64,000 bases of DNA, from positions 1 through 64,000 of the forward strand of contig JAHDPL010000022.1 of assembly GCA_018434355.1 (NCBI GenBank), in the 5' to 3' direction. The position numbers and the translations under genes were made by a program. How positions within the stretch are numbered: position 1 is the first letter of the stretch; each line of letters opens with the position of its first letter. This DNA is from Sporomusaceae bacterium. GTDB taxonomy: Bacteria; Bacillota; Negativicutes; UBA1444. Under the pieces are notes generated by a model that did no database searches, was not told the origin of the DNA, and saw only the letters and a list, made by a program, of their open reading frames with translations. This document shows positions 30,901-39,116 of this stretch, one piece after another.

Positions 30901-32058
30901 ATGGCCTTGTTTTTGCTGGTGGCAGCGCAATTCCTGTCTGCATTCGTTGATAATATGATTCTGTTTGTTGCTCAAACCATCCTCTGGCGCGACGCTTACC
31001 CGAGCTGGTATTTGCAGCTGGTTCAGGCCACGTTCCTGTTATCATACATTGTGCTGTCTCCTTGGGCGGGAGTGCTGGCAGACCGCTTTGCCAAACGGAA
31101 TATCCTGATGGCAGGTAATGCGGTAAAATCGCTCGGAGTACTTGCAATGCTGTCGGGACTCGACCCTGCGATCAGCTACGCCATTGTCGGTATAGGCGCT
31201 GTTGTCTATAGTCCTGCCAAATACGGCATTTTACCATTGCTGACCAATACGGATTCGCAGCTTTTGAAAGCGAACTCGCAGGTCGAAGGCTTCACGATCC
31301 TGGCCATTTTGCTGGGGGCGGCGTTTGGCGGCTGGCTGGCTGACTATTCGGTTCCGTTGGCTCTGGGCTCGTGTCTGGGTTTGTATCTTGTTTCTGCGCT
31401 GCTGTGCTGCCGGATACCGGCAAATCCGGCAGACCATTCGCTAACCTTTTCCGGGGCAATCCAGCGTTTTTGCCATGACTTGATGACCGTTCTGGCGGAA
31501 AAGAAAGGCCGGTTTTCCTTGCTGGGGACCAGTGGCTTCTGGATGGCCTCGGCTGTTTTACGCTTGTCGGTGTTTGCCTGGTTGCCGATGGCGTTTGGCA
31601 TTCACGACAACACGACGATCGGCCTGATGGTCACGCTGAGCGGGGTAGGGCTGATCGCCGGCGCGGTTGTCACGCCAAGGCTGGTACCAACCGGAAATCA
31701 CGCAAGAATCATTCTGTTTGGTTCTCTGATGGCAATTGGCCTGATTGTATTGCCATGGACCCCATCATTGGCAGGCGCTTTGCTGATTCAGACAATTACC
31801 GGCAGTTTCGGCGGAGTGTACGTGATTCCGCTGAATGCAATGTTGCAGCGCGTAGGCGAACAAACGGTCGGAACAGGAAAAGCTGTGGCGATTCAGAATT
31901 TTGCCGAGAACAGTCTGATGTTTGTTGGTGTAAGCTTGTTCTTGCTTGCAGCGTGGTCCGGAGTACCGGTCGTTTGGTCGATGACCGGCAATGGGATTTT
32001 GTTGTTGACCGTCGTTTTGGGCTTGCGATATTTAACAATCAACTATTTGACAGAATAA
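30901..32058 (+). CDS. lplT: Lysophospholipid transporter LplT
   Basis: An MFS-fold protein of about 385 residues with some twelve membrane segments. It matches E. coli LplT along its length: AAQFLSAFVDNMILF, LADRFAKRNILMAGNAVK, VGIGAVVYSPAKYGIL, KANSQVEGFTILAILLG, RFSLLGTSGFW and VIPLNAMLQRVGEQTVGTGKA. LplT moves lysophospholipids from the outer to the inner leaflet of the cytoplasmic membrane for Aas to reacylate. ATG 30901 is used; GTG 30889, overlapping aas by eight bases, is an alternative, and neither has a strong ribosome site. The start is probably read by coupling from aas. Confidence 0.93.
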   Translation: MALFLLVAAQFLSAFVDNMILFVAQTILWRDAYPSWYLQLVQATFLLSYIVLSPWAGVLADRFAKRNILMAGNAVKSLGVLAMLSGLDPAISYAIVGIGAVVYSPAKYGILPLLTNTDSQLLKANSQVEGFTILAILLGAAFGGWLADYSVPLALGSCLGLYLVSALLCCRIPANPADHSLTFSGAIQRFCHDLMTVLAEKKGRFSLLGTSGFWMASAVLRLSVFAWLPMAFGIHDNTTIGLMVTLSGVGLIAGAVVTPRLVPTGNHARIILFGSLMAIGLIVLPWTPSLAGALLIQTITGSFGGVYVIPLNAMLQRVGEQTVGTGKAVAIQNFAENSLMFVGVSLFLLAAWSGVPVVWSMTGNGILLLTVVLGLRYLTINYLTE

Positions 32059-32074
32059 TCTCATAGTATATAAT
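32047..32074 (+). promoter_or_regulatory. Sigma-A promoter for the SprA-like gene
   Basis: TTGACA (32047-32052) and TATAAT (32069-32074) are both consensus, 16 bp apart. The -35 box lies inside the last codons of lplT. Confidence 0.75.
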
Positions 32075-32117
32075 TATTATAGGGTTAATCTGTCCATAAT
32101 TCTTTGAGGAGTGAGCC

Positions 32118-32900
32118 GTGGTGAACGCCATACGCTCAACTACCGCATCTACGGTAGCCAGGGACGGAACGCAAGCAATAAATAATAATGCACTGCAAAC
32201 GCCGCAGATAACTGCGACGGGAAGTGTTGTCGGCAATTCTTCCTCTTCCTCAGCAGCAAATGGTTTACCTGACGTCGGTCCGGCCTATGAAGTTGAAATT
32301 TCGGCCGAGGGAAAAGCCATGGCCGAAAGTAGAGGCGGCGAGGCGGCGTCGACTGCAGGGACGGATGCGAAGCAATCCACGGAATCAATATCTGATCAGG
32401 CAAAAAAACAGCAGCAGGACTGGCGGATTCAGAGCGTAGCGATGCGAATGAAGCAAACCGAGCAAAACATCCGGGCTCATGAAGCTGCTCACATGGCAGC
32501 GGGCGGTGGTTTTGCCGGCAGTGCCAGCTATATATACGCCAAAGGGCCTGACGGAAAAATGTACGTTGTCGGCGGTGAAGTGCCGATTCAGGCGCCGGAA
32601 GGAAAAACACCGGAAGAAACGGTTAAGAATATGGAAGTAGTACAACGGGCCGCCCTGGCGCCGCCTGACCCGTCAGCCCAAGATTTGGCCGTTGCCGCTG
32701 CGGCGATGCAGATTGAAAGCCGGGCGCGAGCAGCAATCCGGCAAGGCCGTTTCCTGACGCAGGCCGACATGAAGGAAGACAGTGAACCGGGCGCCTTAAG
32801 CCGTCCGCCCGCCTGGCCGACCAGTATGGCAGGGTTGATTGCAACGCTAATGCCGGCTGAAGGAATGTATAACCGTTCGACGTCCACCCCGGTCGATTGA
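32118..32900 (+). CDS. SprA-related putative metalloprotease
   Basis: A 260-residue protein. The N-terminal 110 residues are low complexity, rich in Ser, Ala and Gln. The conserved block follows: MKQTEQNIRAHEAAHMAAGG, GSASYIYAKGPDGKMYVVGG, ALAPPDPSAQDLAVAAAAMQ. HEAAH fits an HExxH zinc site, and the region is that of SprA-related proteins (annotated as putative metalloproteases in many bacteria). There is no signal peptide, and proteolysis has not been shown. GTG 32118 follows GAGGAG; a second GTG is adjacent. It has its own strong promoter between the lipid operon and thrS. Confidence 0.82.
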   Translation: MVNAIRSTTASTVARDGTQAINNNALQTPQITATGSVVGNSSSSSAANGLPDVGPAYEVEISAEGKAMAESRGGEAASTAGTDAKQSTESISDQAKKQQQDWRIQSVAMRMKQTEQNIRAHEAAHMAAGGGFAGSASYIYAKGPDGKMYVVGGEVPIQAPEGKTPEETVKNMEVVQRAALAPPDPSAQDLAVAAAAMQIESRARAAIRQGRFLTQADMKEDSEPGALSRPPAWPTSMAGLIATLMPAEGMYNRSTSTPVD

Positions 32901-32925
32901 CAATTCGATCACATCGGAATATAAT
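32897..32925 (+). promoter_or_regulatory. Sigma-A promoter for the thrS T-box leader
   Basis: TTGACA (32897-32902) and TATAAT (32920-32925) are perfect hexamers with the ideal 17-bp spacing. The -35 box contains the stop codon of the preceding gene. Confidence 0.9.
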
Positions 32926-32931
32926 TTTTCT

Positions 32932-33196
32932 CAAGTCATATTCCTAATATAGCCAATGGTAATGCGGAGGACACGACTGACACCGCAATCGTATCCAGAG
33001 AGAATGCGCCTAGGCTGAAAGCGCATCGACGAAACCTGTCAGTTACCACCTCCAAACCGCAGACCCGAATCAATATCCAGTAGGGTTTGCCGGACTCCCG
33101 CCGTTATCCGGGGTTGAAGCCGGATGCGATTATTGCATCAAGTAGGGTGGAACCGCGAGCTGAACTCTCGTCCCTTGTGGATGAGAGTCTTTTATT
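32932..33196 (+). ncRNA. T-box riboswitch (threonine) before thrS
   Basis: The leader shows the T-box sequence AGGGTGGAACCGCG (33144-33157), which pairs with the free CCA end of uncharged tRNA. Upstream Stem I includes AGAGAG and a probable specifier ACC followed by A (33045-33048), a threonine codon. The terminator is ACTCTCGTCC with GGATGAGAGT and T residues (33164-33196). Uncharged tRNA-Thr would favour the antiterminator and raise thrS expression. Confidence 0.92.
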
Positions 33197-33214
33197 TTGG
33201 AGGAGGTTGAAGCA

Positions 33215-35128
33215 ATGGAAAATTTGAAAGTTACTTTGAAAGACGGTACAGTGAGAGAGGTGGCGGCAGGGTCAACCCTGGCTGATTTGGCCGCGTCGAT
33301 TTCCCGGTCGCTGGCCAAAAGTACGTTGGCGGCCAAGCTGGATGGCAAGGTTGTTGATCTGACAAGGCCGTTGACCGCGGATGCCACGGTGGAATTCCTG
33401 GGCTCCGATACGCAGGAAGGGCTGGATGCACTGCGGCACTCGGCTTCGCACATCATGGCCCAGGCCGTACAGCACCTTTATGGCGAATCGGTCCAATTCG
33501 GCATCGGTCCCTGGATTGCCAACGGGTTTTATTACGACATCGATACGGAACACACGTTTGTGCCGGAAGATTTGGCTAAAATCGAGGCCGAGATGGAGAA
33601 AATCGTAAAACAGGATTTACCGATCGTCCGTCAGGAAATGAGCAGGGAAGCGGCAATTAAATTTTTTGCCGACAAGGGGCAAAATTATAAAGTCGAGTTG
33701 ATTCGCGACCTGCCGGAAGACGCAGTCATTTCGCTATATACTCAGGGTGATTTCACCGATCTGTGCGCCGGTCCTCATTTGCCGTCAACCGGACGGATCA
33801 AGGCGCTCAAGCTGCAAAGTCTTGCCGGTGCGTATTGGCGTGGCAGCGAAAAGAACAAAATGTTGCAAAGAATTTATGGCACGGCTTTTGAGAAGAAAGC
33901 CGACCTGGACGCATATCTGACGATGCTGGAGGAAGCTGCCCGTCGCGACCACCGTAAATTGGGCAAGGAACTCGATTTGTTCAGTATCCAGGAGGAAGGA
34001 CCGGGATTCCCGTTCTTTCACGCCAAAGGCATGGTGATCCGCAATGAACTGGAGAATTTCTGGCGCAAGTTGCATCGAAAATTCGGTTACGAGGAGATTA
34101 AGACGCCGATTATCCTGAATGAGGAATTGTGGCATAAATCGGGCCATTGGGACCACTACAAGGAAAACATGTATTTCACGCAGATCGATGGCGCGAATTA
34201 CGCGGTCAAACCGATGAACTGCCCTGGCGGGATGCTGGTTTATAAGACGCGTCACCACAGCTACCGTGAATTGCCGATGCGGGTCGCTGAGCTGGGACTG
34301 GTCCATCGTCATGAATTGTCCGGCGCTTTGCACGGGTTGATGCGCGTGCGCAGCTTTACTCAGGATGATGCGCACATTTTCATGTTGCCCTCGCAAATCA
34401 AAGATGAAATCATGGGCGTAATGGATCTGTTCAATGTCGTATATTCAACATTTGGTCTGTCCTACCATGCAGAACTGTCGACAAAACCGGAAAAGGCGAT
34501 GGGTTCCGATGAAGTCTGGGAAGTCGCGACTTCCGCTTTGAAACAGGCGCTTGATGAACGCGGCATGCCTTATAAAATCAATGAAGGTGACGGTGCGTTT
34601 TATGGCCCGAAAATCGACTTCCATCTAAAAGATTCCATCGGCAGGACATGGCAATGCGGCACCATCCAGCTTGATATGCTGATGCCGGAGCGCTTTGACC
34701 TCACATACATCGGCGAAGATGGTCAGCGGCATCGTCCGGTGATGATTCATCGGGTTGCCTTTGGCAGTATGGAACGCTTCATCGGTATTTTGATCGAGCA
34801 TTTCGCCGGCGCTTTCCCAGCCTGGATTGCGCCGCTGCAAGTCAAGATTCTGCCGATTACCGACCGGAACATGGAATATGCACAAATCTTGGCGAACAAG
34901 TTGCGTGAGGCCGACATCCGGGTGGAAGTGGATGAGCGTAGTGAAAAAATCGGCTATAAGATTCGTGAAGCACAGATGGAAAAAGTACCATATATGCTGG
35001 TGCTTGGCGACAAGGAAGCCGAAGCCGGCATGGTAGCAGTGCGGGTACGCGGTCAGGGAGATGTGGGAACAATGACATTTGAGGCGTTTGAAAAAATGGT
35101 CAACAAAGCGATTGCCAATAAAGCCTAA
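33215..35128 (+). CDS. thrS: Threonyl-tRNA synthetase
   Basis: A 637-residue class II synthetase. N-terminal TGS domain (about 1-65, KVTLKDGTVREVAAGSTLAD), editing domain with HSASHIMAQAV, DLCAGPHLPSTG, catalytic core with the zinc cysteine in KPMNCPGGMLVYK and motif 2 RVAELGLVHRHELSGALHGL, and motif 3 GMERFIG-like FGSMERFIGILIEHFAGAFP, then the anticodon-binding domain. Full length for a bacterial ThrRS. Start ATG 33215 follows GGAGGAGGT. Controlled by the threonine T-box upstream. Confidence 0.98.
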   Translation: MENLKVTLKDGTVREVAAGSTLADLAASISRSLAKSTLAAKLDGKVVDLTRPLTADATVEFLGSDTQEGLDALRHSASHIMAQAVQHLYGESVQFGIGPWIANGFYYDIDTEHTFVPEDLAKIEAEMEKIVKQDLPIVRQEMSREAAIKFFADKGQNYKVELIRDLPEDAVISLYTQGDFTDLCAGPHLPSTGRIKALKLQSLAGAYWRGSEKNKMLQRIYGTAFEKKADLDAYLTMLEEAARRDHRKLGKELDLFSIQEEGPGFPFFHAKGMVIRNELENFWRKLHRKFGYEEIKTPIILNEELWHKSGHWDHYKENMYFTQIDGANYAVKPMNCPGGMLVYKTRHHSYRELPMRVAELGLVHRHELSGALHGLMRVRSFTQDDAHIFMLPSQIKDEIMGVMDLFNVVYSTFGLSYHAELSTKPEKAMGSDEVWEVATSALKQALDERGMPYKINEGDGAFYGPKIDFHLKDSIGRTWQCGTIQLDMLMPERFDLTYIGEDGQRHRPVMIHRVAFGSMERFIGILIEHFAGAFPAWIAPLQVKILPITDRNMEYAQILANKLREADIRVEVDERSEKIGYKIREAQMEKVPYMLVLGDKEAEAGMVAVRVRGQGDVGTMTFEAFEKMVNKAIANKA

Positions 35129-35145
35129 TTCGCGAAAAATTACCA

Positions 35146-35174
35146 TTGACTTTCCTGTTCAAGAATGATATCAT
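35146..35174 (+). promoter_or_regulatory. Promoter for the infC operon
   Basis: TTGACT (35146-35151) and TATCAT (35169-35174) with 17-bp spacing, directly before the L20-type leader. Confidence 0.75.
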
Positions 35175-35179
35175 TTAGA

Positions 35180-35313
35180 ACGCAAGTAGAAGCCGTCCGC
35201 TTCTCACCTTACAACGCCGCATTGGTTGTTGGTAAGGTCGATGGACAAAAAATCGCCAGTTAGGCTATTTAGCGTCATTGTGCGGATGGAGTCACTCCAT
35301 CCGCTTTTGTTTT
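35180..35313 (+). ncRNA. L20-type autoregulatory leader of infC-rpmI-rplT
   Basis: The leader opens with ACGCAAGTAGAAGCCGTCCG and CTTCTCACCTT, the conserved part of Firmicute L20 leaders, which imitates the L20-binding site on 23S rRNA. A paired GGTAAGG follows. It ends with a perfect 11-bp terminator, GCGGATGGAGT/ACTCCATCCGC (35282-35304), and T residues. Excess L20 would promote termination before infC. Confidence 0.88.
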
Positions 35314-35341
35314 ACCAATTAATTGAAAGAGGTGAGAGACA

Positions 35342-35944
35342 ATTAGTAAAGAAACACTGAGAATCAATGAAGAGATTCGGGCCAGAGAAGTTCGAGTGGT
35401 CAGCGCCAACAATGAACAATTGGGGATCATGAGTCTGCGCGATGCGCTTCAGCTCGCAGCAGAACAACAGCTCGACCTGGTGGAGGTGGCTGCAGCTGCC
35501 AAACCGCCGGCATGTCGGATCATGGACTTTGGCAAATTCCGTTTCGAACAACAAAAGCGTGACAAAGAGGCCAAGAAAAAGCAAAAAGTCATCACGCTGA
35601 AGGAAGTCAAACTCCGGCCGAATATTGAAGATCATGATTATGAAGTGAAAAAGAAAAATGCCCAGCGGTTTATCGCCGATGGCGACAAAGTCAAGGTTAC
35701 GATTATGTTCCGCGGTCGCGAACTTGCACATCCCGAACTGGGACGCCAAATTTTGGTGAGAATGGCCAACGAGATGAAAGAGCCTGCTTTGGTCGAACGC
35801 GAGCCCAAAATCGAGGGCAGAAATATGTTTATGATATTAACGCCCCGGCCTGCCAAAGTCAGTCAGCCTGCGGCAAAAACCGGTGCGCAGAACCAAACCG
35901 CCGCAGCGCCTACCAGCGTTGCGCCACAAAAAAAGGAGGATTAA
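35342..35944 (+). CDS. infC: Translation initiation factor IF-3 (ATT start)
   Basis: The 200-residue IF3 begins at ATT 35342: the codons after it read [20 protein letters not shown], the conserved IF3 N-terminus that a start at GTG 35396 would cut off. GAGGTGA lies six bases upstream of the ATT. IF3 discriminates against non-canonical start codons, so an AUU start lets it repress its own translation, as in E. coli. The two IF3 domains are visible ([20 protein letters not shown] linker region; [17 protein letters not shown] to RPAKVS), and the C-terminal 25 residues are Ala/Gln-rich. It precedes rpmI by two bases. Confidence 0.96.
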   Translation: MSKETLRINEEIRAREVRVVSANNEQLGIMSLRDALQLAAEQQLDLVEVAAAAKPPACRIMDFGKFRFEQQKRDKEAKKKQKVITLKEVKLRPNIEDHDYEVKKKNAQRFIADGDKVKVTIMFRGRELAHPELGRQILVRMANEMKEPALVEREPKIEGRNMFMILTPRPAKVSQPAAKTGAQNQTAAAPTSVAPQKKED

Positions 35945-35946
35945 GC

Positions 35947-36144
35947 ATGCCGAAAATGAAGACTCGCCGAGCTGCCGCCAAACGGTTCAAAATAACCGGT
36001 TCCGGTGAATTCAAGCGCTCAAAAGCATTCCACAGTCATATTCTGGAGTCCAAATCGCCAAAACGTAAACGCAACCTTCGTAAAGCCGGATTGGTTAGCA
36101 AGTCGGACCACGAAAGAGTCAGCAAGATGCTTCCGTACGCATAA
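35947..36144 (+). CDS. rpmI: 50S ribosomal protein L35
   Basis: A 65-residue basic ribosomal protein: [20 protein letters not shown], then [20 protein letters not shown], matching L35 along its whole length. It starts two bases after infC with AAGGAGG inside the infC end, and is followed 29 bp later by rplT. Expression is under the common L20 leader. Confidence 0.98.
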   Translation: MPKMKTRRAAAKRFKITGSGEFKRSKAFHSHILESKSPKRKRNLRKAGLVSKSDHERVSKMLPYA

Positions 36145-36173
36145 TACGCAAAATTTGAAAGGAGGATGTTCCA

Positions 36174-36539
36174 ATGCCAAGAGTGAAAAAAGGCGTGACA
36201 GCACATGCGCGCCATAAAAAAATATTGAAACTTGCCTCAGGTTATCGTGGCGCCCGTCGTCGCCAGTATCGAAAAGCAAACGAAACCGTAATGAAAGCCC
36301 TCTGGTATGCACGGCATGACCGTCGGGCCCGCAAAGGCGATTTCCGTCGCCTCTGGATTGCCCGGATCAACGCAGCCGCTCGCATGAATGGCATTTCTTA
36401 CAGCCAATTGATGTATGGATTGCATCAGGCCGGAATTGAAGTCAACCGCAAGATTCTTGCCGATCTGGCTGTCACCGATATGGCGGCGTTTAGCCAATTG
36501 GTCGATGCGGCAAAAGCAAAGTTGGCTAAGATTTCTTAA
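36174..36539 (+). CDS. rplT: 50S ribosomal protein L20
   Basis: A 121-residue basic protein: [20 protein letters not shown], the long RNA-binding helix ([20 protein letters not shown]), and the globular C-terminus [21 protein letters not shown]20 binds 23S rRNA early in assembly and, in Firmicutes, the leader of its own operon. The ribosome site AAGGAGGA is strong. A terminator follows, closing the operon. Confidence 0.98.
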   Translation: MPRVKKGVTAHARHKKILKLASGYRGARRRQYRKANETVMKALWYARHDRRARKGDFRRLWIARINAAARMNGISYSQLMYGLHQAGIEVNRKILADLAVTDMAAFSQLVDAAKAKLAKIS

Positions 36540-36562
36540 AACAATTTCAAACTTGTTGGCGA

Positions 36563-36597
36563 TAAAACTCCTGCTTGGTATCTAGGCAGGAGTTTTT
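36563..36597 (+). terminator. Terminator after rplT
   Basis: AAACTCCTGC and GCAGGAGTTT form the stem around an 11-base loop, followed by T residues. Confidence 0.92.
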
Positions 36598-36681
36598 GCT
36601 ATTTAACGAATTAATTTGTAAATTTCTAAAAAAATACAGAGGGTTTTTTCAAGTTGTGGGCGAATACTAAATATTAAAATA

Positions 36682-36701
36682 TGTTGACACGCGTGTCGAC
36701 A
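36682..36701 (+). promoter_or_regulatory. Near-perfect 20-bp palindrome before the aldolase gene
   Basis: TGTTGACACGCGTGTCGACA differs from a perfect palindrome at one base pair and is centred on CG, the usual form of LacI- or GntR-family operators. It lies ten bases before the ribosome site, downstream of any likely promoter, where a bound protein would act as a roadblock. TTGACA inside it has no -10 partner. Confidence 0.6.
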
Positions 36702-36717
36702 AAAGGGGGAGTTTCCA

Positions 36718-37566
36718 TTGGCTTTGGTTACTTTGCGACAGGTTCTACAAGATGCGCGCAAGCGGAAGTATGCAGTCGGCGGTTTCAATGTATTCAATTT
36801 TGAAACGCTGGGTGCGGTCGTGGAGGTGGCGGAAGAACTAAAAGCGCCACTGGTGCTGGGAATTGCTGAAAGACTGTTCAAGTTTGTCGATGTGGACACC
36901 TTGGCGGCAGCGATGGCCCGGGCTGCACAAAGAACCTCGGTTCCGGTCGCCCTGCATCTTGACCATGGTCACACCTATGAAGGTGTCATGAGAGCTGTTC
37001 GCTGGGGGTTCACCTCGGTGATGTTTGACGGGTCCGCCTTGTCAATTGCCGAAAATCTGAAGAAAACAAAAGAAATTACGCGTATAGCCCATTCCCTTGG
37101 CATTTCCGTCGAAGGTGAATTGGGCTATATTAGTCATTGTGACGATGTTACCGGAATCACGACCAACGAATTTGTGCCAGCCGATGTTGTCATGGATTTT
37201 GTGACTAAGACCAAAATTGATGCACTGGCTGTTGCCGCCGGCACGGGTCATGGTACGGTCAAAGGTATGGGAGGATTGAACATTGCCCGGTTGGCGGAGT
37301 TGAGTAATGCAGTAGATGTACCGCTGGTTTTGCATGGCGGTTCAAAATTGAGCAGAGAAGATTGCCGGCTGGTTATCGATAACGGAATTGCCAAAATCAA
37401 TATTGCGACGGACATGTCATTATCTGCAGCTGATCGGTTGCGAACTGAGTTGGCAAAATCCCCTTCGGCCAACTATATTCATTTAATGACATCAGTCAAG
37501 AAGGGTGTCAAAGATTTAGTGCGTAAATACATGCTAAACTTTGATTGCATTAGCAGGGCTATCTAA
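36718..37566 (+). CDS. Class II ketose-bisphosphate aldolase family protein
   Basis: A 282-residue zinc aldolase of the FbaA/GatY/KbaY group. Motifs: YAVGGFNVFNFETLGAVVE, zinc and catalytic residues in ALHLDHGHTYEGV, SVEGELGYI, the loop AAGTGHGTVKG, the phosphate-binding VLHGGSKLSREDC and KINIATD. The second zinc region EGELGYI varies from the usual EAELGRVGG, so substrate could be tagatose- or fructose-bisphosphate or a phosphorylated analogue. It starts at TTG behind GGGGGAG. Its palindromic operator indicates regulation rather than housekeeping expression, arguing against the main glycolytic enzyme. Confidence 0.88.
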   Translation: MALVTLRQVLQDARKRKYAVGGFNVFNFETLGAVVEVAEELKAPLVLGIAERLFKFVDVDTLAAAMARAAQRTSVPVALHLDHGHTYEGVMRAVRWGFTSVMFDGSALSIAENLKKTKEITRIAHSLGISVEGELGYISHCDDVTGITTNEFVPADVVMDFVTKTKIDALAVAAGTGHGTVKGMGGLNIARLAELSNAVDVPLVLHGGSKLSREDCRLVIDNGIAKINIATDMSLSAADRLRTELAKSPSANYIHLMTSVKKGVKDLVRKYMLNFDCISRAI

Positions 37567-37593
37567 TCCTGTCGCAAATTCGTTTATTGTGCC

Positions 37594-37629
37594 AAAACCG
37601 TCATCTGCCACAGGCAGAAGGCGGTTTTC
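37594..37629 (+). terminator. Terminator after the aldolase gene
   Basis: AAAACCG pairs with CGGTTTT, with an inner CTGCC/GGCAG hairpin, followed by CTT. Confidence 0.75.
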
Positions 37630-37719
37630 TTAGTTCGACGAAACATTGCCGACTCTATATAATAATATCTGCTCTATCGACGGTAGAAGTTGGGAACCAT
37701 ACGGAGGCGCAACAAACAA

Positions 37720-39102
37720 ATGGATTTGTTGACTGGAAAACAAAAGGTCGTCAATTTGATGGATCTGTCGCAATGGCGGCTGACACCTTATCAAGTATTG
37801 GTGTTGGGCTTTGCCGGCCTGATTCTGTTCGGCGCCCTGTTGCTCAGCCTGCCGGTTGCCAGCCGGTCGGGGGAAGGAACCGCATTTATTGACGCCCTGT
37901 TTACTGCGACTTCTGCCGTGTGTGTAACAGGCCTGGTGGTTTATGATACCGGAACGCATTTTTCCTATTTTGGTCAGTCCGTTATCCTAGTGCTGATTCA
38001 GGCTGGCGGTCTTGGTATCATGACCATGTCGACCTTGTTCGCATTATTGATCGGCAAGAAGATACGCCTGAAAGAAAGGCTGCTGATGCAAGAAGCGCTT
38101 AACCAACTGTCTGTTTCCGGGGTTGTCCGATTGACCATATATATCATAAAAATTACATTGCTGATTGAATTTGTCGGCGGCACATTACTTGCGCTGTTCT
38201 GGTTTCCCGAATTGGGTTGGCATGGGGTATACTATGGGTACTGGCATGCAGTTTCCGCTTTTTGCAATGCCGGCTTTGATTTGTTTGGCAAAATAAACGG
38301 CCCGTTCAGCGGACTGATACCTTATGTAGAGCATATTGCTGTAAATGCGTTGGTGTGCGGGCTAATTTTTTTGGGCGGGATTGGATTTCCGGTGTTGCAT
38401 GACATTTGGTCCAGTCGCTCGTTTGAGGATTTTTCCCTGCACAGTAAAATTGTCTTGATTGCATCTGGTAGCTTGATTGCTGTGGGCGCTTGTTTAATCT
38501 TTATATTCGAGTATGCAAACCCCAACACTTTGGGAGGCTTGTCTCTGCAAGGTAAAGTGCTGGCAAGCTTGTTTCAGTCCGTTTCTCCCCGCACAGCCGG
38601 CTATAACACGATTGATATCGGCAAGATGTATGACGGAACTCTTTTTTTGCTAATCATATTGATGTTTATCGGCGCTTCGCCCTCTTCGACCGGCGGCGGC
38701 ATCAAGACTTCAACGGCCTCGGTCCTGCTGATTGCGATCATCGCTTTGATCAGGGGAAAACATGACGCCGAATGCTATGGACGGCGAATTCCCAAGGAAT
38801 ATATCTACAAGGCCTTTTCAATCATGTTGATTTCTTTTATGCTTGTGGTAATAGTGACCATGGCGTTGACTATAACAGAGCAGGTAAGCTTTTTGGCGAT
38901 ATTATTCGAAGTGACCTCCGCGTTCGGCACGGTGGGGTTAAGCACTGGAATCACTCAATTTTTGAGTGACCTCGGAAAAGCCTGGCTGATTTTCATGATG
39001 TTTGCCGGACGGGTCGGGCCGATTACGTTGGCACTCGCGATTGCAATGCGCACTCGCAAAGTGCATGTTCAATATCCTGATGGTAAGATCATTATTGGCT
39101 AA
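37720..39102 (+). CDS. ktrB: Potassium uptake channel subunit KtrB/TrkH family
   Basis: A 460-residue membrane protein of the SKT superfamily with four M1-P-M2 repeats. Selectivity-filter glycines are visible in SAVCVTGLVVYD, AFCNAGFDLF, SPRTAGYNTID and AFGTVGLSTG. The length suits KtrB better than the larger TrkH. ATG 37720 is preferred over an upstream TTG because ACGGAGG lies at 37701-37707. The following gene encodes the RCK gating subunit KtrA. No promoter is evident apart from the region after the aldolase terminator. Confidence 0.93.
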   Translation: MDLLTGKQKVVNLMDLSQWRLTPYQVLVLGFAGLILFGALLLSLPVASRSGEGTAFIDALFTATSAVCVTGLVVYDTGTHFSYFGQSVILVLIQAGGLGIMTMSTLFALLIGKKIRLKERLLMQEALNQLSVSGVVRLTIYIIKITLLIEFVGGTLLALFWFPELGWHGVYYGYWHAVSAFCNAGFDLFGKINGPFSGLIPYVEHIAVNALVCGLIFLGGIGFPVLHDIWSSRSFEDFSLHSKIVLIASGSLIAVGACLIFIFEYANPNTLGGLSLQGKVLASLFQSVSPRTAGYNTIDIGKMYDGTLFLLIILMFIGASPSSTGGGIKTSTASVLLIAIIALIRGKHDAECYGRRIPKEYIYKAFSIMLISFMLVVIVTMALTITEQVSFLAILFEVTSAFGTVGLSTGITQFLSDLGKAWLIFMMFAGRVGPITLALAIAMRTRKVHVQYPDGKIIIG

Positions 39103-39116
39103 CAGGAGGGGAAAGC

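Noticed and set aside
36684-36689. TTGACA as a -35 box for the aldolase gene
   Set aside because: No -10 box lies at the proper distance, only the G-rich ribosome site. The hexamer is better explained as part of the palindromic operator.
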